Made by a program: the position numbers and the translations under genes. This document shows positions 26,442 through 34,136 of a DNA stretch of 64,000 nucleotides, piece after piece. Each line of letters opens with the position of its first letter. Positions within the stretch are counted from its first letter, which is position 1. This DNA comes from PGYR01 sp041675005 (GTDB taxonomy: Bacteria; Bacteroidota; Ignavibacteria; Kapaibacteriales; UBA2268). The notes under the pieces are model-generated. The model was not told where the DNA came from. It saw only the letters and a list, made by a program, of their open reading frames with translations, and did no database searches. The stretch spans positions 1-64,000 of the forward strand of contig JBAYUQ010000017.1 in NCBI GenBank assembly GCA_041675005.1, written 5' to 3'.

Positions 26442-27905
26442 TTAAGCATCTTGTAGATATTTATCTACTAAGTCTGAAACAATTTGTGGATTTGCCTTAC
26501 CTTTCGATTCTTTCATTACTTGACCAACGAAGAATCCTTTTACTTTAGCATTTCCTGACTTGAATTTCTCTACCGAATCTGGGTTTGCTTCAATCACTCC
26601 TTTCACCAAATCATCAATTACGGAAGTATCTGATACTTGCTTCAAACCTTTTTCTTCTACTATTTCTTTAGGTGATTTGCCCTGCTCTACTTCTTCGAAT
26701 ATATCCTTTGCTATAGTATTGGATATAGCACCAGAAGAGACCAAATCAATAATTTCAGCAATATGATATGGTTTGACTTTCAGATCGGCAACTTGCGTAT
26801 CCCTATCTTGTATCATCCTCATTATCTCTGTCATCACCCAGTTGCTGACTAGTTTATTATTGCCAGCATTCTTATTTTCTAATTTACTAATAGCTTCTTC
26901 ATAAAAATCGGCTATTTCTTTTTCAGCGACTAAGACCCCAGCGTCATAGTTTGGTATTTCGTACTGTTCTATAAATCTATTCTTTCTTGCTAGAGGTAAC
27001 TCAGGCATCATAGCTCTGACTTTCTCTACCCAATCTTCCTTTACTATAAGTGGTGGAAGATCTGGCTCAGGGAAGTATCTATAATCGTGAGACATTTCTT
27101 TAGTACGCATTTCCTTAGTTTGGTTTGCGTTACCGTCCCACTGCATAGTTACTTGCCTTACTTCGCCACCTTGCTCGATTAATTCGATTTGACGCTTTAT
27201 CTCATAATCAATTGCTTTTTCTACATTTCTAAAGCTATTTAAGTTTTTTACTTCCGTTCTTGTACCAAATTTTTCTCTACCTTTGGGTCTTACTGATATA
27301 TTTGCATCTACCCTTAGAGCACCCTCTTCCATATTCCCAGTATTAATACCAAGATATACAAGTATCTGTTTTATCTGTGTTAGGTACAAATATGCCTCAG
27401 CCGAACTGCGAATATCTGGTTCCGTTACAATCTCTATAAGAGCAACACCAGCACGGTTAAAATCTACTAGTGTATCTATATCCAAATCGTGTATGGACTT
27501 CCCAGAATCTTCTTCCATGTGGATACGAGTAATCCCTATATGCTTTGTGTTCACTTCATCAAGTTCAATAACGAGGTATCCATCATAACAAATAGGAGTA
27601 TTATCCTGAGATATCTGGTAACCTTTCGGCAAATCTTGATAAAAGTAATTCTTACGCGCAAAAAGGTTTCTTTCCCTAATGTTGCAGTTAGTAGCTAATC
27701 CCATCATAATAGCGTAATCAACTACCTTTCTATTAAGCACAGGAAGAGTACCCGGATGAGCTAACGTTACAGGGTCTGTATTTGTATTAGGCGAAGCACC
27801 AAACCTTGTAGAGCTGGAGCTAAATGCTTTAGATTCAGTCAGTAACTGAGCATGAATCTCTAATCCTATCACAGGTTCGTATTTTTCGTATATCTCTTTG
27901 TTCAT
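26442..27905 (-). CDS. gatB: Asp/Glu-tRNA(Asn/Gln) amidotransferase subunit B
   Basis: GatB binds the misacylated Glu-tRNA(Gln) or Asp-tRNA(Asn) and, with GatA and GatC, converts it to Gln-tRNA or Asn-tRNA. The 487-residue length is normal. The start has YEPVIGLEIHAQLLTESKAF, followed by HPGTLPVLN, NLFARKNYFYQDLPKGYQIS, DFNRAGVALIEIVTEPDIRS and RVDANISVRPKG, all family signatures. The C-terminal YqeY-like/GatB helical tail ends GNAKVKGFFVGQVMKESKGK ... NPQIVSDLVDKYL. The start at 27905 faces the phosphatase gene across a 177-base divergent promoter region. gatA and gatC must lie elsewhere. The E1 gene follows after 53 bases and may share its transcript. Confidence 0.95.
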   Translation of the reverse strand: MNKEIYEKYEPVIGLEIHAQLLTESKAFSSSSTRFGASPNTNTDPVTLAHPGTLPVLNRKVVDYAIMMGLATNCNIRERNLFARKNYFYQDLPKGYQISQDNTPICYDGYLVIELDEVNTKHIGITRIHMEEDSGKSIHDLDIDTLVDFNRAGVALIEIVTEPDIRSSAEAYLYLTQIKQILVYLGINTGNMEEGALRVDANISVRPKGREKFGTRTEVKNLNSFRNVEKAIDYEIKRQIELIEQGGEVRQVTMQWDGNANQTKEMRTKEMSHDYRYFPEPDLPPLIVKEDWVEKVRAMMPELPLARKNRFIEQYEIPNYDAGVLVAEKEIADFYEEAISKLENKNAGNNKLVSNWVMTEIMRMIQDRDTQVADLKVKPYHIAEIIDLVSSGAISNTIAKDIFEEVEQGKSPKEIVEEKGLKQVSDTSVIDDLVKGVIEANPDSVEKFKSGNAKVKGFFVGQVMKESKGKANPQIVSDLVDKYLQDA

Positions 27906-28082
27906 TAAGCCAAAATCTGATTTATATAATTCTACAAATTTAAGAAATATAAAGTAAAAACTATTACTTTATAACATCGTTAAACATACAAATGCAACTT
28001 TTAATTATTAATTTGTTAGAAATATTAAGAAATTGTATTAACTTAACTTTCGTTAGCGATATAAATTTATTAGAATACATTT

Positions 28083-28754
28083 ATGCCAAAGCAGTTTATA
28101 ATAGGCGATATACATGGGTGCTATAAGACTTTGGTCGCACTTATCGAAGAAGAGATAACCCCGAGTAAATCGGATACTATCTACTTCCTTGGTGATTATG
28201 TAGGCAAAGGACCCGATTCGAAGAATGTAGTCAAGTATATAATGTCATTGAAAAAAAATGGTTATAATGTTCGTTGTCTGATGGGCAATCACGAAAAAAT
28301 GCTTTTAGATTCGATGCTTAATGACAAACTACATTATAAATGGCTATGGAATGGGGGCTCCGAATGTCTTAGGAGTTTCGATGTTTACAGGGCAAAGGAA
28401 ATCAAGAAAAAATATATAAAATTTTTCGAAGAACTAGAGTATTACATAGAGCTTGATGAATTTATACTCGTGCATGGTGGACTTAATTTCAACGCTACCA
28501 ACCCTCTGACTGACAGAAAGTCTATGCTATGGACTAGAAACCAGCATATAGATAAGACCAAAACAAAAGGCAAGCGTTTGATAGTAGGACATACACCCGT
28601 AAAATTCAAGAAAATCAAAAAATCTCTTAATGAAGATTTAATTATGCTAGATGGTGGGTGCGTTTATTCTAAAGTTAAAGAAAAGCAAGGAAACCTAGTG
28701 GCTCTAGAACTTAATGAAATGAAGCTTTATCGTAAATATAATATAGATATGTAG
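28083..28754 (+). CDS. PPP-family metallophosphoesterase
   Basis: The product is a 223-residue cytosolic protein with the metallophosphatase signature. FIIGDIHGCYKTL supplies the first Asp and His, FLGDYVGKGPDSKN the bridging Asp, and CLMGNHEKMLLDS the Asn-His pair. FILVHGGLNF supplies the next His and LIVGHTPVKF the last. This is the order in the bacterial PrpA/ApaH-like serine/threonine phosphatases. The family's usual DRG in the second motif is GKG here, so the phosphate-contacting Arg is replaced by Lys. Whether that lowers activity is not known. The start lacks a strong Shine-Dalgarno sequence. The mmcQ-like gene starts immediately after the stop (TAGATG), so the two are one operon. Substrate unknown. 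Confidence 0.87.
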   Translation: MPKQFIIGDIHGCYKTLVALIEEEITPSKSDTIYFLGDYVGKGPDSKNVVKYIMSLKKNGYNVRCLMGNHEKMLLDSMLNDKLHYKWLWNGGSECLRSFDVYRAKEIKKKYIKFFEELEYYIELDEFILVHGGLNFNATNPLTDRKSMLWTRNQHIDKTKTKGKRLIVGHTPVKFKKIKKSLNEDLIMLDGGCVYSKVKEKQGNLVALELNEMKLYRKYNIDM

Positions 28755-29114
28755 ATGAATATAGAAGAACTCCGAGAATATTGTCTATCCCAGCCATATA
28801 CTACAGAGGATACCCCATTCGACGAAACAACATTAGCCTTCAAAGTAGGAGGAAAGATATTTGCACTTACTAATATGGAGACATTGCCAACGAGAGTAAA
28901 TCTAAAATGTGACCCCGAAAGAGCTATTGAACTCAGGGAGAGCTATCCAGAAGTGATTATTCCTGGTTATCACATGAATAAGAAGCATTGGAATACTTTA
29001 ATAGTAGATGAATTAGAAAGTTCAATTGTTGAAGGGCTTGTTACTCATTCTTATGAATTAGTTTTTAATTCATTGTCAAAAGCGAAAAGATTAGAAATAA
29101 CTAATGTTACCTAA
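28755..29114 (+). CDS. MmcQ/YjbR family protein
   Basis: The product is a 119-residue small protein of the MmcQ/YjbR family: MNIEELREYCLSQPYTTED at the start, then FKVGGKIFALTNMETLP, VNLKCDPERAIELRESYPEV, PGYHMNKKHWNTLIVD, and a C-terminal helix with SYELVFNSLSK. The fold resembles a CyaY/T4-like DNA-binding unit, and some members are described as DNA-binding. The cellular role of the family is not settled. It directly follows the phosphatase stop and its 3' end overlaps the convergent tetR gene by 4 bases (29111-29114), so the two transcripts run into each other. Confidence 0.9.
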   Translation: MNIEELREYCLSQPYTTEDTPFDETTLAFKVGGKIFALTNMETLPTRVNLKCDPERAIELRESYPEVIIPGYHMNKKHWNTLIVDELESSIVEGLVTHSYELVFNSLSKAKRLEITNVT

Positions 29115-29683
29115 TTCCTTCTTAATATACCAAAGTAGAACATTTTCGTAAGTTGATTAGCAAGCTCATCAGTAGATTCGTACACTTCATTTAGTCTTTC
29201 ATCTAGTAATAGCTCATTGATGTGATCTAAGAAAAATGCGATAAACTCTATTTTTACATCATCTCTGAAATTCCCTTTTTTCTGCTCTATGATAATATAC
29301 TTTAAAGAAAGATCTCTATAATAATCAACTTTACTACGCATATAGTCTTTCATTTGAGGATTATCTTGTTTTATTATGTCTCGGATTAAATCTGGGCTTA
29401 TTTCCTTTGTTGCCTCCATATTATAATATATGAGTTCCATAACTTTCTCAATGAAAGGAATATTTTTAGTGAAGATATTCTCATACGCAATCTCCATATC
29501 CTTGTAGTTTTCGTCAAGTATTTCTTTGATTATGTCGAATTTGTTTTCGTAGGCACGGTAGAAGGTCATTTTACTAAGACCTGCCTCATCACAGATTTGA
29601 TCAACAGAGGTTTTGTTGACCCCTTGTTTCCATATCAATTTCCTAGTTGCAACTAGTAATTTTTGGTGTGTAGCTTCTTTCAT
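29111..29683 (-). CDS. TetR-family regulator, copy 1
   Basis: The product is a 190-residue TetR-like transcriptional regulator. The ATG at 29683 is chosen because AAGGGGC lies 9 bases upstream and the length then equals that of its neighbour copy. The N-terminal helix-turn-helix reads ATRKLIWKQGVNKTSVDQIC, DEAGLSKMTFYRAYENKFDI, the TetR_N signature. The C-terminal ligand domain is the same as in copy 2 over almost all its length (SPDLIRDIIKQDNP, YIIIEQKKGNFR, LTKMFYFGILRRN). It lies next to copy 2 (30168-30740), and the upstream region is also duplicated. It probably represses its own gene and the merC-like gene. Ligand unknown; membrane stress or a metal is possible. The -10/-35 candidates are listed separately. 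It converges on the mmcQ-like gene. Confidence 0.9.
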   Translation of the reverse strand: MKEATHQKLLVATRKLIWKQGVNKTSVDQICDEAGLSKMTFYRAYENKFDIIKEILDENYKDMEIAYENIFTKNIPFIEKVMELIYYNMEATKEISPDLIRDIIKQDNPQMKDYMRSKVDYYRDLSLKYIIIEQKKGNFRDDVKIEFIAFFLDHINELLLDERLNEVYESTDELANQLTKMFYFGILRRN

Positions 29684-29949
29684 TATATGCCCCTTATATA
29701 ATTTAAGACGGTGTAATAGCATAAGCTGAAACGAAACGTTCCAGAAAATACTTCTTTATTTATCTATTCATTTTAAAAAGGGTAATAATTAATATTCGTA
29801 GGCGACTCCTATTTTTTTGATTTTATAATTCATCATTTGTTAATTTACTATTCAAATTCGATATTTCAAAATAAATTGAGAATTAAAAACTTGACGTTTA
29901 CGCTGATATTAGTAACAATGGGGGGTAGATACTATCAAACAATAGTACA

Positions 29950-29976
29950 ATAACAGCTATAGACGATAAAAGTTAC
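29950..29976 (-). promoter_or_regulatory. tetR copy 1 promoter candidate (GTAAC-N16-TGTTAT)
   Basis: On the minus strand GTAAC (29976-29972), a 16-base spacer, and TGTTAT (29955-29950). The same elements with the same spacing occur upstream of copy 2. The -35-like box GTAAC is also present at the ECF sigma locus with the same spacing, although there the -10-like box is (T/C)ATCTA. A TTGACT/TATAGT pair at 30023-30050 is an alternative. Confidence 0.4.
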
Positions 29977-30032
29977 ATTTTAATTAAATTATATTTAATC
30001 GCGGTATCAATATTTTAATTTTACTATACCTA

Positions 30033-30053
30033 AGTTAGACTGTAAGTCAATCT
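30033..30053. promoter_or_regulatory. Candidate TetR operator, copy A
   Basis: AGTTAGACTGTAAGTCAATC plus T is an imperfect palindrome centred on the T of GACT-GTA-AGTC, with seven of ten symmetric pairs complementary. The core TTAGA(C/T)TGTAAGTCAA is kept almost identically at 31067-31087 in the duplicated region, while flanking sequence has drifted. Such conservation suggests a binding site for one or both TetR proteins. Confidence 0.45.
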
Positions 30054-30073
30054 TATCATTGATGTAAGTGTAC

Positions 30074-30105
30074 TTTGAACCTTGTAGTAAACGATAAATT
30101 AGCCA
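30074..30105 (+). pseudogene. Decayed 5' end of a merC-like gene
   Basis: The stretch TTTGAACC ... AAACGATAAATTAGCC aligns with the first codons of the intact gene at 31109 (TTTGGAACC ... AAGCGACAAAATTGGC). Distance from the operator centre to TTTG is 31 bases in both copies. It is frameshifted and has an in-frame stop, and similarity fades soon after. The case rests on position plus roughly two-thirds identity over about 32 bases, so it is suggestive rather than proven. Confidence 0.45.
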
Positions 30106-30167
30106 GAATCACTTGAACACTAAAGCCCAATTACTAAAGTGAAATACTCAGCGTTTGAAGAAAAATT

Positions 30168-30740
30168 CTAGTTACGACTTAAGATACCAAAATAGAACAT
30201 CTTTGTTAGCTGACTAACAAGTTCATCAGTTGATTCATATATGTTATTCAACCTTTCTTCTAGTGCTAACTCATTGATATGAACCAAGAAAAAAGAAATA
30301 AACTCCAGTTTAACATCACTTCTGAAATTCCCCTTTTTTTGTTCTATAATTATATACTTCAAGGATAAATCTCTTTGAAACTCGATTTTACTTTGCATAT
30401 AATCATGCAAATGTGGGTTGTCTTGCTTTATTATGTCTCTGATTAAATCTGGACTGATTTCTTTTACAGACCCCATAATATAGTATATAAGTTCCATAAC
30501 CTTTTCTATGAAGGGAATATTTCTATTGAATATTTGATCATAATCAACAGCCATTGTATTATAATTTTCGTCAAGTATTTCTTTGATTATATCATATTTG
30601 TTTTCGTATGCACGATAAAAGGTCATTTTGCTAAGACCAGCATCTTTGCAGATTTGATCAACAGAAGTTTTATTAATTCCTTGTTGCCAGATTAACTTTC
30701 TAGTTGAATCTAGAAGTTTTGTGTTTGTAGCGGTTTTCAT
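30168..30740 (-). CDS. TetR-family regulator, copy 2
   Basis: The product is a 190-residue TetR-like regulator, close paralogue of copy 1. The helix-turn-helix part reads STRKLIWQQGINKTSVDQIC, then KDAGLSKMTFYRAYENKYDI. Differences from copy 1 are scattered in the ligand domain (IMGSVKEISPD versus NMEATKEISPD; HLHDYMQSKIEFQ versus QMKDYMRSKVDYY). The near-identical recognition helices suggest that both proteins can see the same DNA site, while differences in the ligand domain may have changed what each senses. The ATG at 30740 has AAGGGAGC upstream. It diverges from the merC-like gene across a 368-base region containing the candidate operator, a typical layout for a local repressor that controls both genes. 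Confidence 0.9.
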   Translation of the reverse strand: MKTATNTKLLDSTRKLIWQQGINKTSVDQICKDAGLSKMTFYRAYENKYDIIKEILDENYNTMAVDYDQIFNRNIPFIEKVMELIYYIMGSVKEISPDLIRDIIKQDNPHLHDYMQSKIEFQRDLSLKYIIIEQKKGNFRSDVKLEFISFFLVHINELALEERLNNIYESTDELVSQLTKMFYFGILSRN

Positions 30741-30983
30741 TGTAAGCTCCCTTATAATTATAGTTATAAATATGTGAGATGCCTAAATCTGTCACAATCT
30801 TTTTTAGACAATTCTACGTTCGTATCTATTTCAATTTAAAGGGTAATAATTAATTTACATAAGCACTATATAGTTTAAATTTATAATTCATATATGTTAT
30901 TGAAATAATATAATGTTAAATTTTTGCTGTTTATATTACAATTTAGTAACATCGTGCATACACTATACCATTCACTTATTACA

Positions 30984-31010
30984 ATAACAATTACACAGCA
31001 AAAAGGTTAC
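30984..31010 (-). promoter_or_regulatory. tetR copy 2 promoter candidate (GTAAC-N16-TGTTAT)
   Basis: On the minus strand GTAAC (31010-31006), 16 bases, TGTTAT (30989-30984). The extended GTAACCTTTTTGCTGT here differs by one base from GTAACCTTTTAGCTGT at the sigma factor promoter (56775 downwards). Confidence 0.42.
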
Positions 31011-31066
31011 AATTTTATTGAAGTTTTTTTTTAATTTATATCACATTTTTAATTCTTCTTCGTCTT

Positions 31067-31087
31067 ACTTAGATTGTAAGTCAAACT
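31067..31087. promoter_or_regulatory. Candidate TetR operator, copy B
   Basis: ACTTAGATTGTAAGTCAAAC plus T is the second copy of the imperfect palindrome at 30033. It ends 22 bases before the merC-like start codon, a position where bound repressor would block transcription of that gene. Confidence 0.45.
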
Positions 31088-31108
31088 TAACCTAAATATA
31101 AGAGTAAT

Positions 31109-31486
31109 TTGGAACCCACAACAAGCGACAAAATTGGCATAACGGCATCTATTCTATGTTTGATTCACTGTCTGGCATTGCCTATAATCTTTACAGTGTC
31201 TGCGGATACACTACATCTTGTGAATCACGAAATGCCAATTATTGATTATATATTCGCCGGAGTAGCACTCATTGCAGCATATTTTGCTGCTCGTAGAACC
31301 ACTAATCCTAAGATAAAACTTGCATTTGGAATAGGATGGGGGTTGTTCATACTTGGCGTATTACTCCATGATAATCCTTATCTGTTTGTTTCTCTACATA
31401 TCGGTTCTATCATACTTATAGTAACACATCTGAAAAACATACAAAGTTGTGGTCTAAATTTAAAAAAACCAAAAGAATCTCAATGA
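31109..31486 (+). CDS. MerC-like inner-membrane protein
   Basis: The product is a 125-residue membrane protein with about four hydrophobic segments (about 9-28, 44-61, 69-85 and 90-106). The MerC domain signature CLIHC followed by LALP is in the first helix; in MerC proteins this cysteine pair handles mercury or other soft metals during uptake. FCB genomes have many MerC-domain proteins outside mer operons, and no merA, merR or merP is seen here, so mercury transport should not be assumed. The start is TTG at 31109 with AAGAG four bases upstream; no ATG gives the full first helix. The stop overlaps the PolX start as ATGA, so the two are translationally coupled. Expression is probably under the divergent TetR copy 2. 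Confidence 0.78.
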   Translation: MEPTTSDKIGITASILCLIHCLALPIIFTVSADTLHLVNHEMPIIDYIFAGVALIAAYFAARRTTNPKIKLAFGIGWGLFILGVLLHDNPYLFVSLHIGSIILIVTHLKNIQSCGLNLKKPKESQ

Positions 31487-33174
31487 GAAACGAAATAACA
31501 TTAATACTAAAAGAAATAGCAGAATTATTAGAACTAAAAGGCGAGAATCACTTCAAAACTAGAGCTTACTCTAATGCCGCCGCACTTATCTCTGATGACA
31601 ATATAGATATAGAAAGACACGTAAGAGAAGGTACGCTTCGTGAGATAAACGGTATTGGCCCTGCACTGCAAGAGAAGCTAACTCAATTCGTAGAAACAGG
31701 GAAAATGGATTATTACGAAAAGCTAAAAGCTGAAATTCCTCAAGAAATGATTGACATTAGCAAGATTAAAGGAGTAGGTGCTAAAAAGGCAAAATCACTA
31801 GTTGAAAAATATAATGTAAAGTCAGTAGATGAACTAGAAGAAATGGCAAAGAACGGTCAGTTAGAAGCACTAAAAGGATACGGAGCTAAATCGGCACAGC
31901 TAATACTAGAGTCAATCAATGAAAATAAGCAATACGAAAACAAGTTCCGATTGGACAAAGCATATAAAGCCGGTAAATATATACTTGAGCTACTCCAAAA
32001 CACGGGAGCTGTAAAAAAAGCAAGCTCCGCAGGTCAACTAAGAAGATGGCTAGAGGTTATAGATAATATTGATTTTGTAGTAATCACAGAAGATTTGGAA
32101 CTATTGAAATCTGAGCTACAGAAGGAATTCAGCATTACAGTAAATAGTGATACAATCACATTCAATTATGACAAAATTCCAATTACTTTGCACTTCGCAG
32201 ATGAAGACAATTTTGGTGTAGTATCGCATAATCTTAGCTGCTCAGATGAGTATTTATCTGTATTCAAAGACGTAGCGAAGAATACTTTTACCCTCAAAGA
32301 TGATAAGATATATGATGGGGACAAGCAAATCAGCATAAGCTCCGAACAAGAGCTCTACGAAAAGTTAACAATGCAGTACGTAGAACCCGAGAATAGGGAA
32401 GATGCTCAAGCATTGCAATACGCAATCACTAGTGGACTGCCAAAGCTAATAGAAGAATCAGACATGAAAGGTATGCTCCACTGCCATAGTACTTGGAGCG
32501 ATGGGCTGAATAGTATAGAAGAGATGGCACTAGAATCGAAAAGACTTGGATATTCTTACTTTGCTATTTGTGATCATAGTAAGACAGCAGTCTATGCTAA
32601 TGGATTATCAGAAGAACGTGTATTAGCACAGCACAGAGAGATAGACGAGCTAAATAGCCGTGACTTAGGAATAAAAATACTGAAAGGAATAGAATCGGAT
32701 ATATTGAATGATGGGAGCTTAGATTATGACGAGGAAATACTGAAGAAATTTGACCTAGTTGTTGCCTCTGTACACTCAAATTTTACAATGAGCAAATCGG
32801 ATATGACTGACAGAGTAATCCGAGCAGTTATGAGCCCTTATACTACTATATTGGGTCATCCTACTGGACGATTATTGCTAAAAAGAAAGGGCTATGAGAT
32901 AGACCAACACGCTGTTATAGACGCTGCTGCAGAATACAAGACAATAATTGAAATTAACGCCAATCCGCATAGATTGGATTTAGATTGGCGATTACTCGGC
33001 TATGCAAAGCAGAAGGGTGTTAAGATAGCGATAAACCCAGATGCTCACAACTTACGTGGGTTACAGCACGTAATGTATGGTATCCGAATGGCAAGAAAAG
33101 GGTGGCTCACTCACAACGATGTAGTGAACACTTACAGTTACACAAAATTCAGAATGAATTGTTTAAGCAAATGA
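31483..33174 (+). CDS. polX: PolX-like protein: HhH, degenerate PolX and PHP domains
   Basis: The product is a 563-residue protein with the layout of bacterial DNA polymerase X. The N-terminal 8-kDa-like and helix-hairpin-helix regions (GIGPALQEKL; ISKIKGVGAKKAKSLVEKY) come first, then a polymerase X region, then a C-terminal PHP domain. The polymerase site looks dead. The usual GSxRR...GDID is AGQLRRWLEVIDNID, so the first catalytic Asp is Asn (residue 195), and the third Asp position ('VDLR') is TLH at about 235. The PHP domain (from about 328) keeps its metal ligands: LHCHSTWSDG, ICDHSKT, KGIESDIL, VASVHSNF, LGHPTG and NPDAHN. It may thus act mainly as a 3'-5' exonuclease or phosphoesterase in repair. 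The ATG at 31483 overlaps the merC stop. Confidence 0.88.
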   Translation: MRNEITLILKEIAELLELKGENHFKTRAYSNAAALISDDNIDIERHVREGTLREINGIGPALQEKLTQFVETGKMDYYEKLKAEIPQEMIDISKIKGVGAKKAKSLVEKYNVKSVDELEEMAKNGQLEALKGYGAKSAQLILESINENKQYENKFRLDKAYKAGKYILELLQNTGAVKKASSAGQLRRWLEVIDNIDFVVITEDLELLKSELQKEFSITVNSDTITFNYDKIPITLHFADEDNFGVVSHNLSCSDEYLSVFKDVAKNTFTLKDDKIYDGDKQISISSEQELYEKLTMQYVEPENREDAQALQYAITSGLPKLIEESDMKGMLHCHSTWSDGLNSIEEMALESKRLGYSYFAICDHSKTAVYANGLSEERVLAQHREIDELNSRDLGIKILKGIESDILNDGSLDYDEEILKKFDLVVASVHSNFTMSKSDMTDRVIRAVMSPYTTILGHPTGRLLLKRKGYEIDQHAVIDAAAEYKTIIEINANPHRLDLDWRLLGYAKQKGVKIAINPDAHNLRGLQHVMYGIRMARKGWLTHNDVVNTYSYTKFRMNCLSK

Positions 33175-34136
33175 AAAAATTAATAATAATACTATTCTTA
33201 CTAGCCGTATCTCTGCAAGCTAATAGGTCCAAAATACTTATTAGCAACGTAGCCCAAGGTACTGGTGCGGACTCAATTAGCATACACAAAATATATACAG
33301 CTACTAAGTTAGCAGTAGATATGACATCTAGCTATATAGCTATTTCCGATTCTATCAGAAAGCAATTATCAGATAATTCGACTACTAAAATCAACTCCGA
33401 TTCTATCGCAAAAGTATTAGATGCTAGCTACTTCCTATCTTCATCTATTGATGTATTCCACGGGATGCTTAGAGCTAATATAACTATGGTAGATGCTAAA
33501 ACTAAAAAAGAGAAAAATGGCTTTGGTTATGCTGATTTGCGTTATGTAAAAGACGGTAACAAAATATATGATGTAGCGATGTTAATGGCTTTACAAAGAG
33601 CGATGATGAACGTTACTACTGACAGTACTCTATATACTCACCAACCGAAAGAATATAGAACAAAGCCTGTAAAATCTTTGGTCATTGGTGGGTTTATGTT
33701 TGACGATAGCAATTCACCACTAATTTGGACTATATTCAATAATAAGTCTGTGATGTCATATTTCGCTTCGGAAACTATATACCAAGCAGCAAAGGAATCT
33801 GACGATTATGCAGTCTATGATCTCAATTCAAGAGATTCTATGTATGCTGCTTTTAATCTGTATCTGATGGAGAATTTCACTCCTCCAAGTAATACAGAAC
33901 TAAATATACTGAATACTTTTGCAGTAGAAAACTATATTTTCGGCTCTATAAAAAGGGTTAAAAGTCACGCCGAAGTGAAAATAGTACTCACTGAACTTAA
34001 AGACGGTAATTTGAACATAGTCCGCAGCGAAGTAGCTCGACTAGAAGACGACTATAAAGACGATTTCGAGAAACTGATAATGGCTATGACTAACAAGGTA
34101 TTACTCATTGATGACAGTAAAGGGGTAGGAGAATAG
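33171..34136 (+). CDS. Periplasmic/secreted protein of unknown function
   Basis: The product is 321 residues with a signal peptide (MKKLIIILFLLAVSLQA). The start at 33171 overlaps the PolX stop as ATGA; a longer frame inside polX is rejected. After the signal come SKILISNVAQGTGADSIS and a long helix with SDSIRKQLSD, then KVLDASYFLSSSIDVFHG, RANITMVDAKTKKE, and a later repeat-like EVKIVLTELKDGNL. The arrangement of an exposed strand, a helix and 'xxYFLSGSIxxxxxxxxxxxxxDAxTxxE' resembles TolB-N/CsgG/FlgO-like domains that occur in envelope proteins, but I do not recognise a specific family. The 3' end overlaps the convergent subtilase gene by 36 bases. Confidence 0.72.
   Translation: MKKLIIILFLLAVSLQANRSKILISNVAQGTGADSISIHKIYTATKLAVDMTSSYIAISDSIRKQLSDNSTTKINSDSIAKVLDASYFLSSSIDVFHGMLRANITMVDAKTKKEKNGFGYADLRYVKDGNKIYDVAMLMALQRAMMNVTTDSTLYTHQPKEYRTKPVKSLVIGGFMFDDSNSPLIWTIFNNKSVMSYFASETIYQAAKESDDYAVYDLNSRDSMYAAFNLYLMENFTPPSNTELNILNTFAVENYIFGSIKRVKSHAEVKIVLTELKDGNLNIVRSEVARLEDDYKDDFEKLIMAMTNKVLLIDDSKGVGE

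Larger units (their letters stand above)
29684..30167. other. Duplicated intergenic region between tetR copies
   Basis: No intact gene is visible. The stretch is very AT-rich and aligns with 30741-31110 in several blocks: GGGTAATAATTAAT at about 29779 versus 30839, TTATAATTCAT, TTAGTAACA, a block ending ATAACA...GTTACA, and TTAGA(C/T)TGTAAGTCAA. It includes a promoter-like element for tetR copy 1, a candidate operator and a short merC-like remnant, listed separately. The predicted tetR leader of about 260 bases is unusually long. Confidence 0.6.
30741..31108. other. tetR copy 2 / merC divergent control region
   Basis: There is no gene in this 368-base AT-rich stretch. It is the second copy of the region at 29684-30110 and contains the promoter-like element at 30984-31010 and the candidate operator at 31067-31087. 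From the promoter element to the tetR start is about 240 bases, again a long leader, with conserved blocks GGGTAATAATTAAT and TTATAATTCAT inside it. Confidence 0.6.

Noticed and set aside
30023..30050. TTGACT-N16-TATAGT sigma-70-like promoter for tetR copy 1 on the minus strand
   Set aside because: The -10 box is missing at the matching position of copy 2, so it is probably chance in AT-rich DNA; kept only as an alternative.
31109..31486. Mercury resistance function for the MerC-like gene
   Set aside because: No merA, merR, merT or merP is nearby, and MerC-domain proteins are common outside mer operons.
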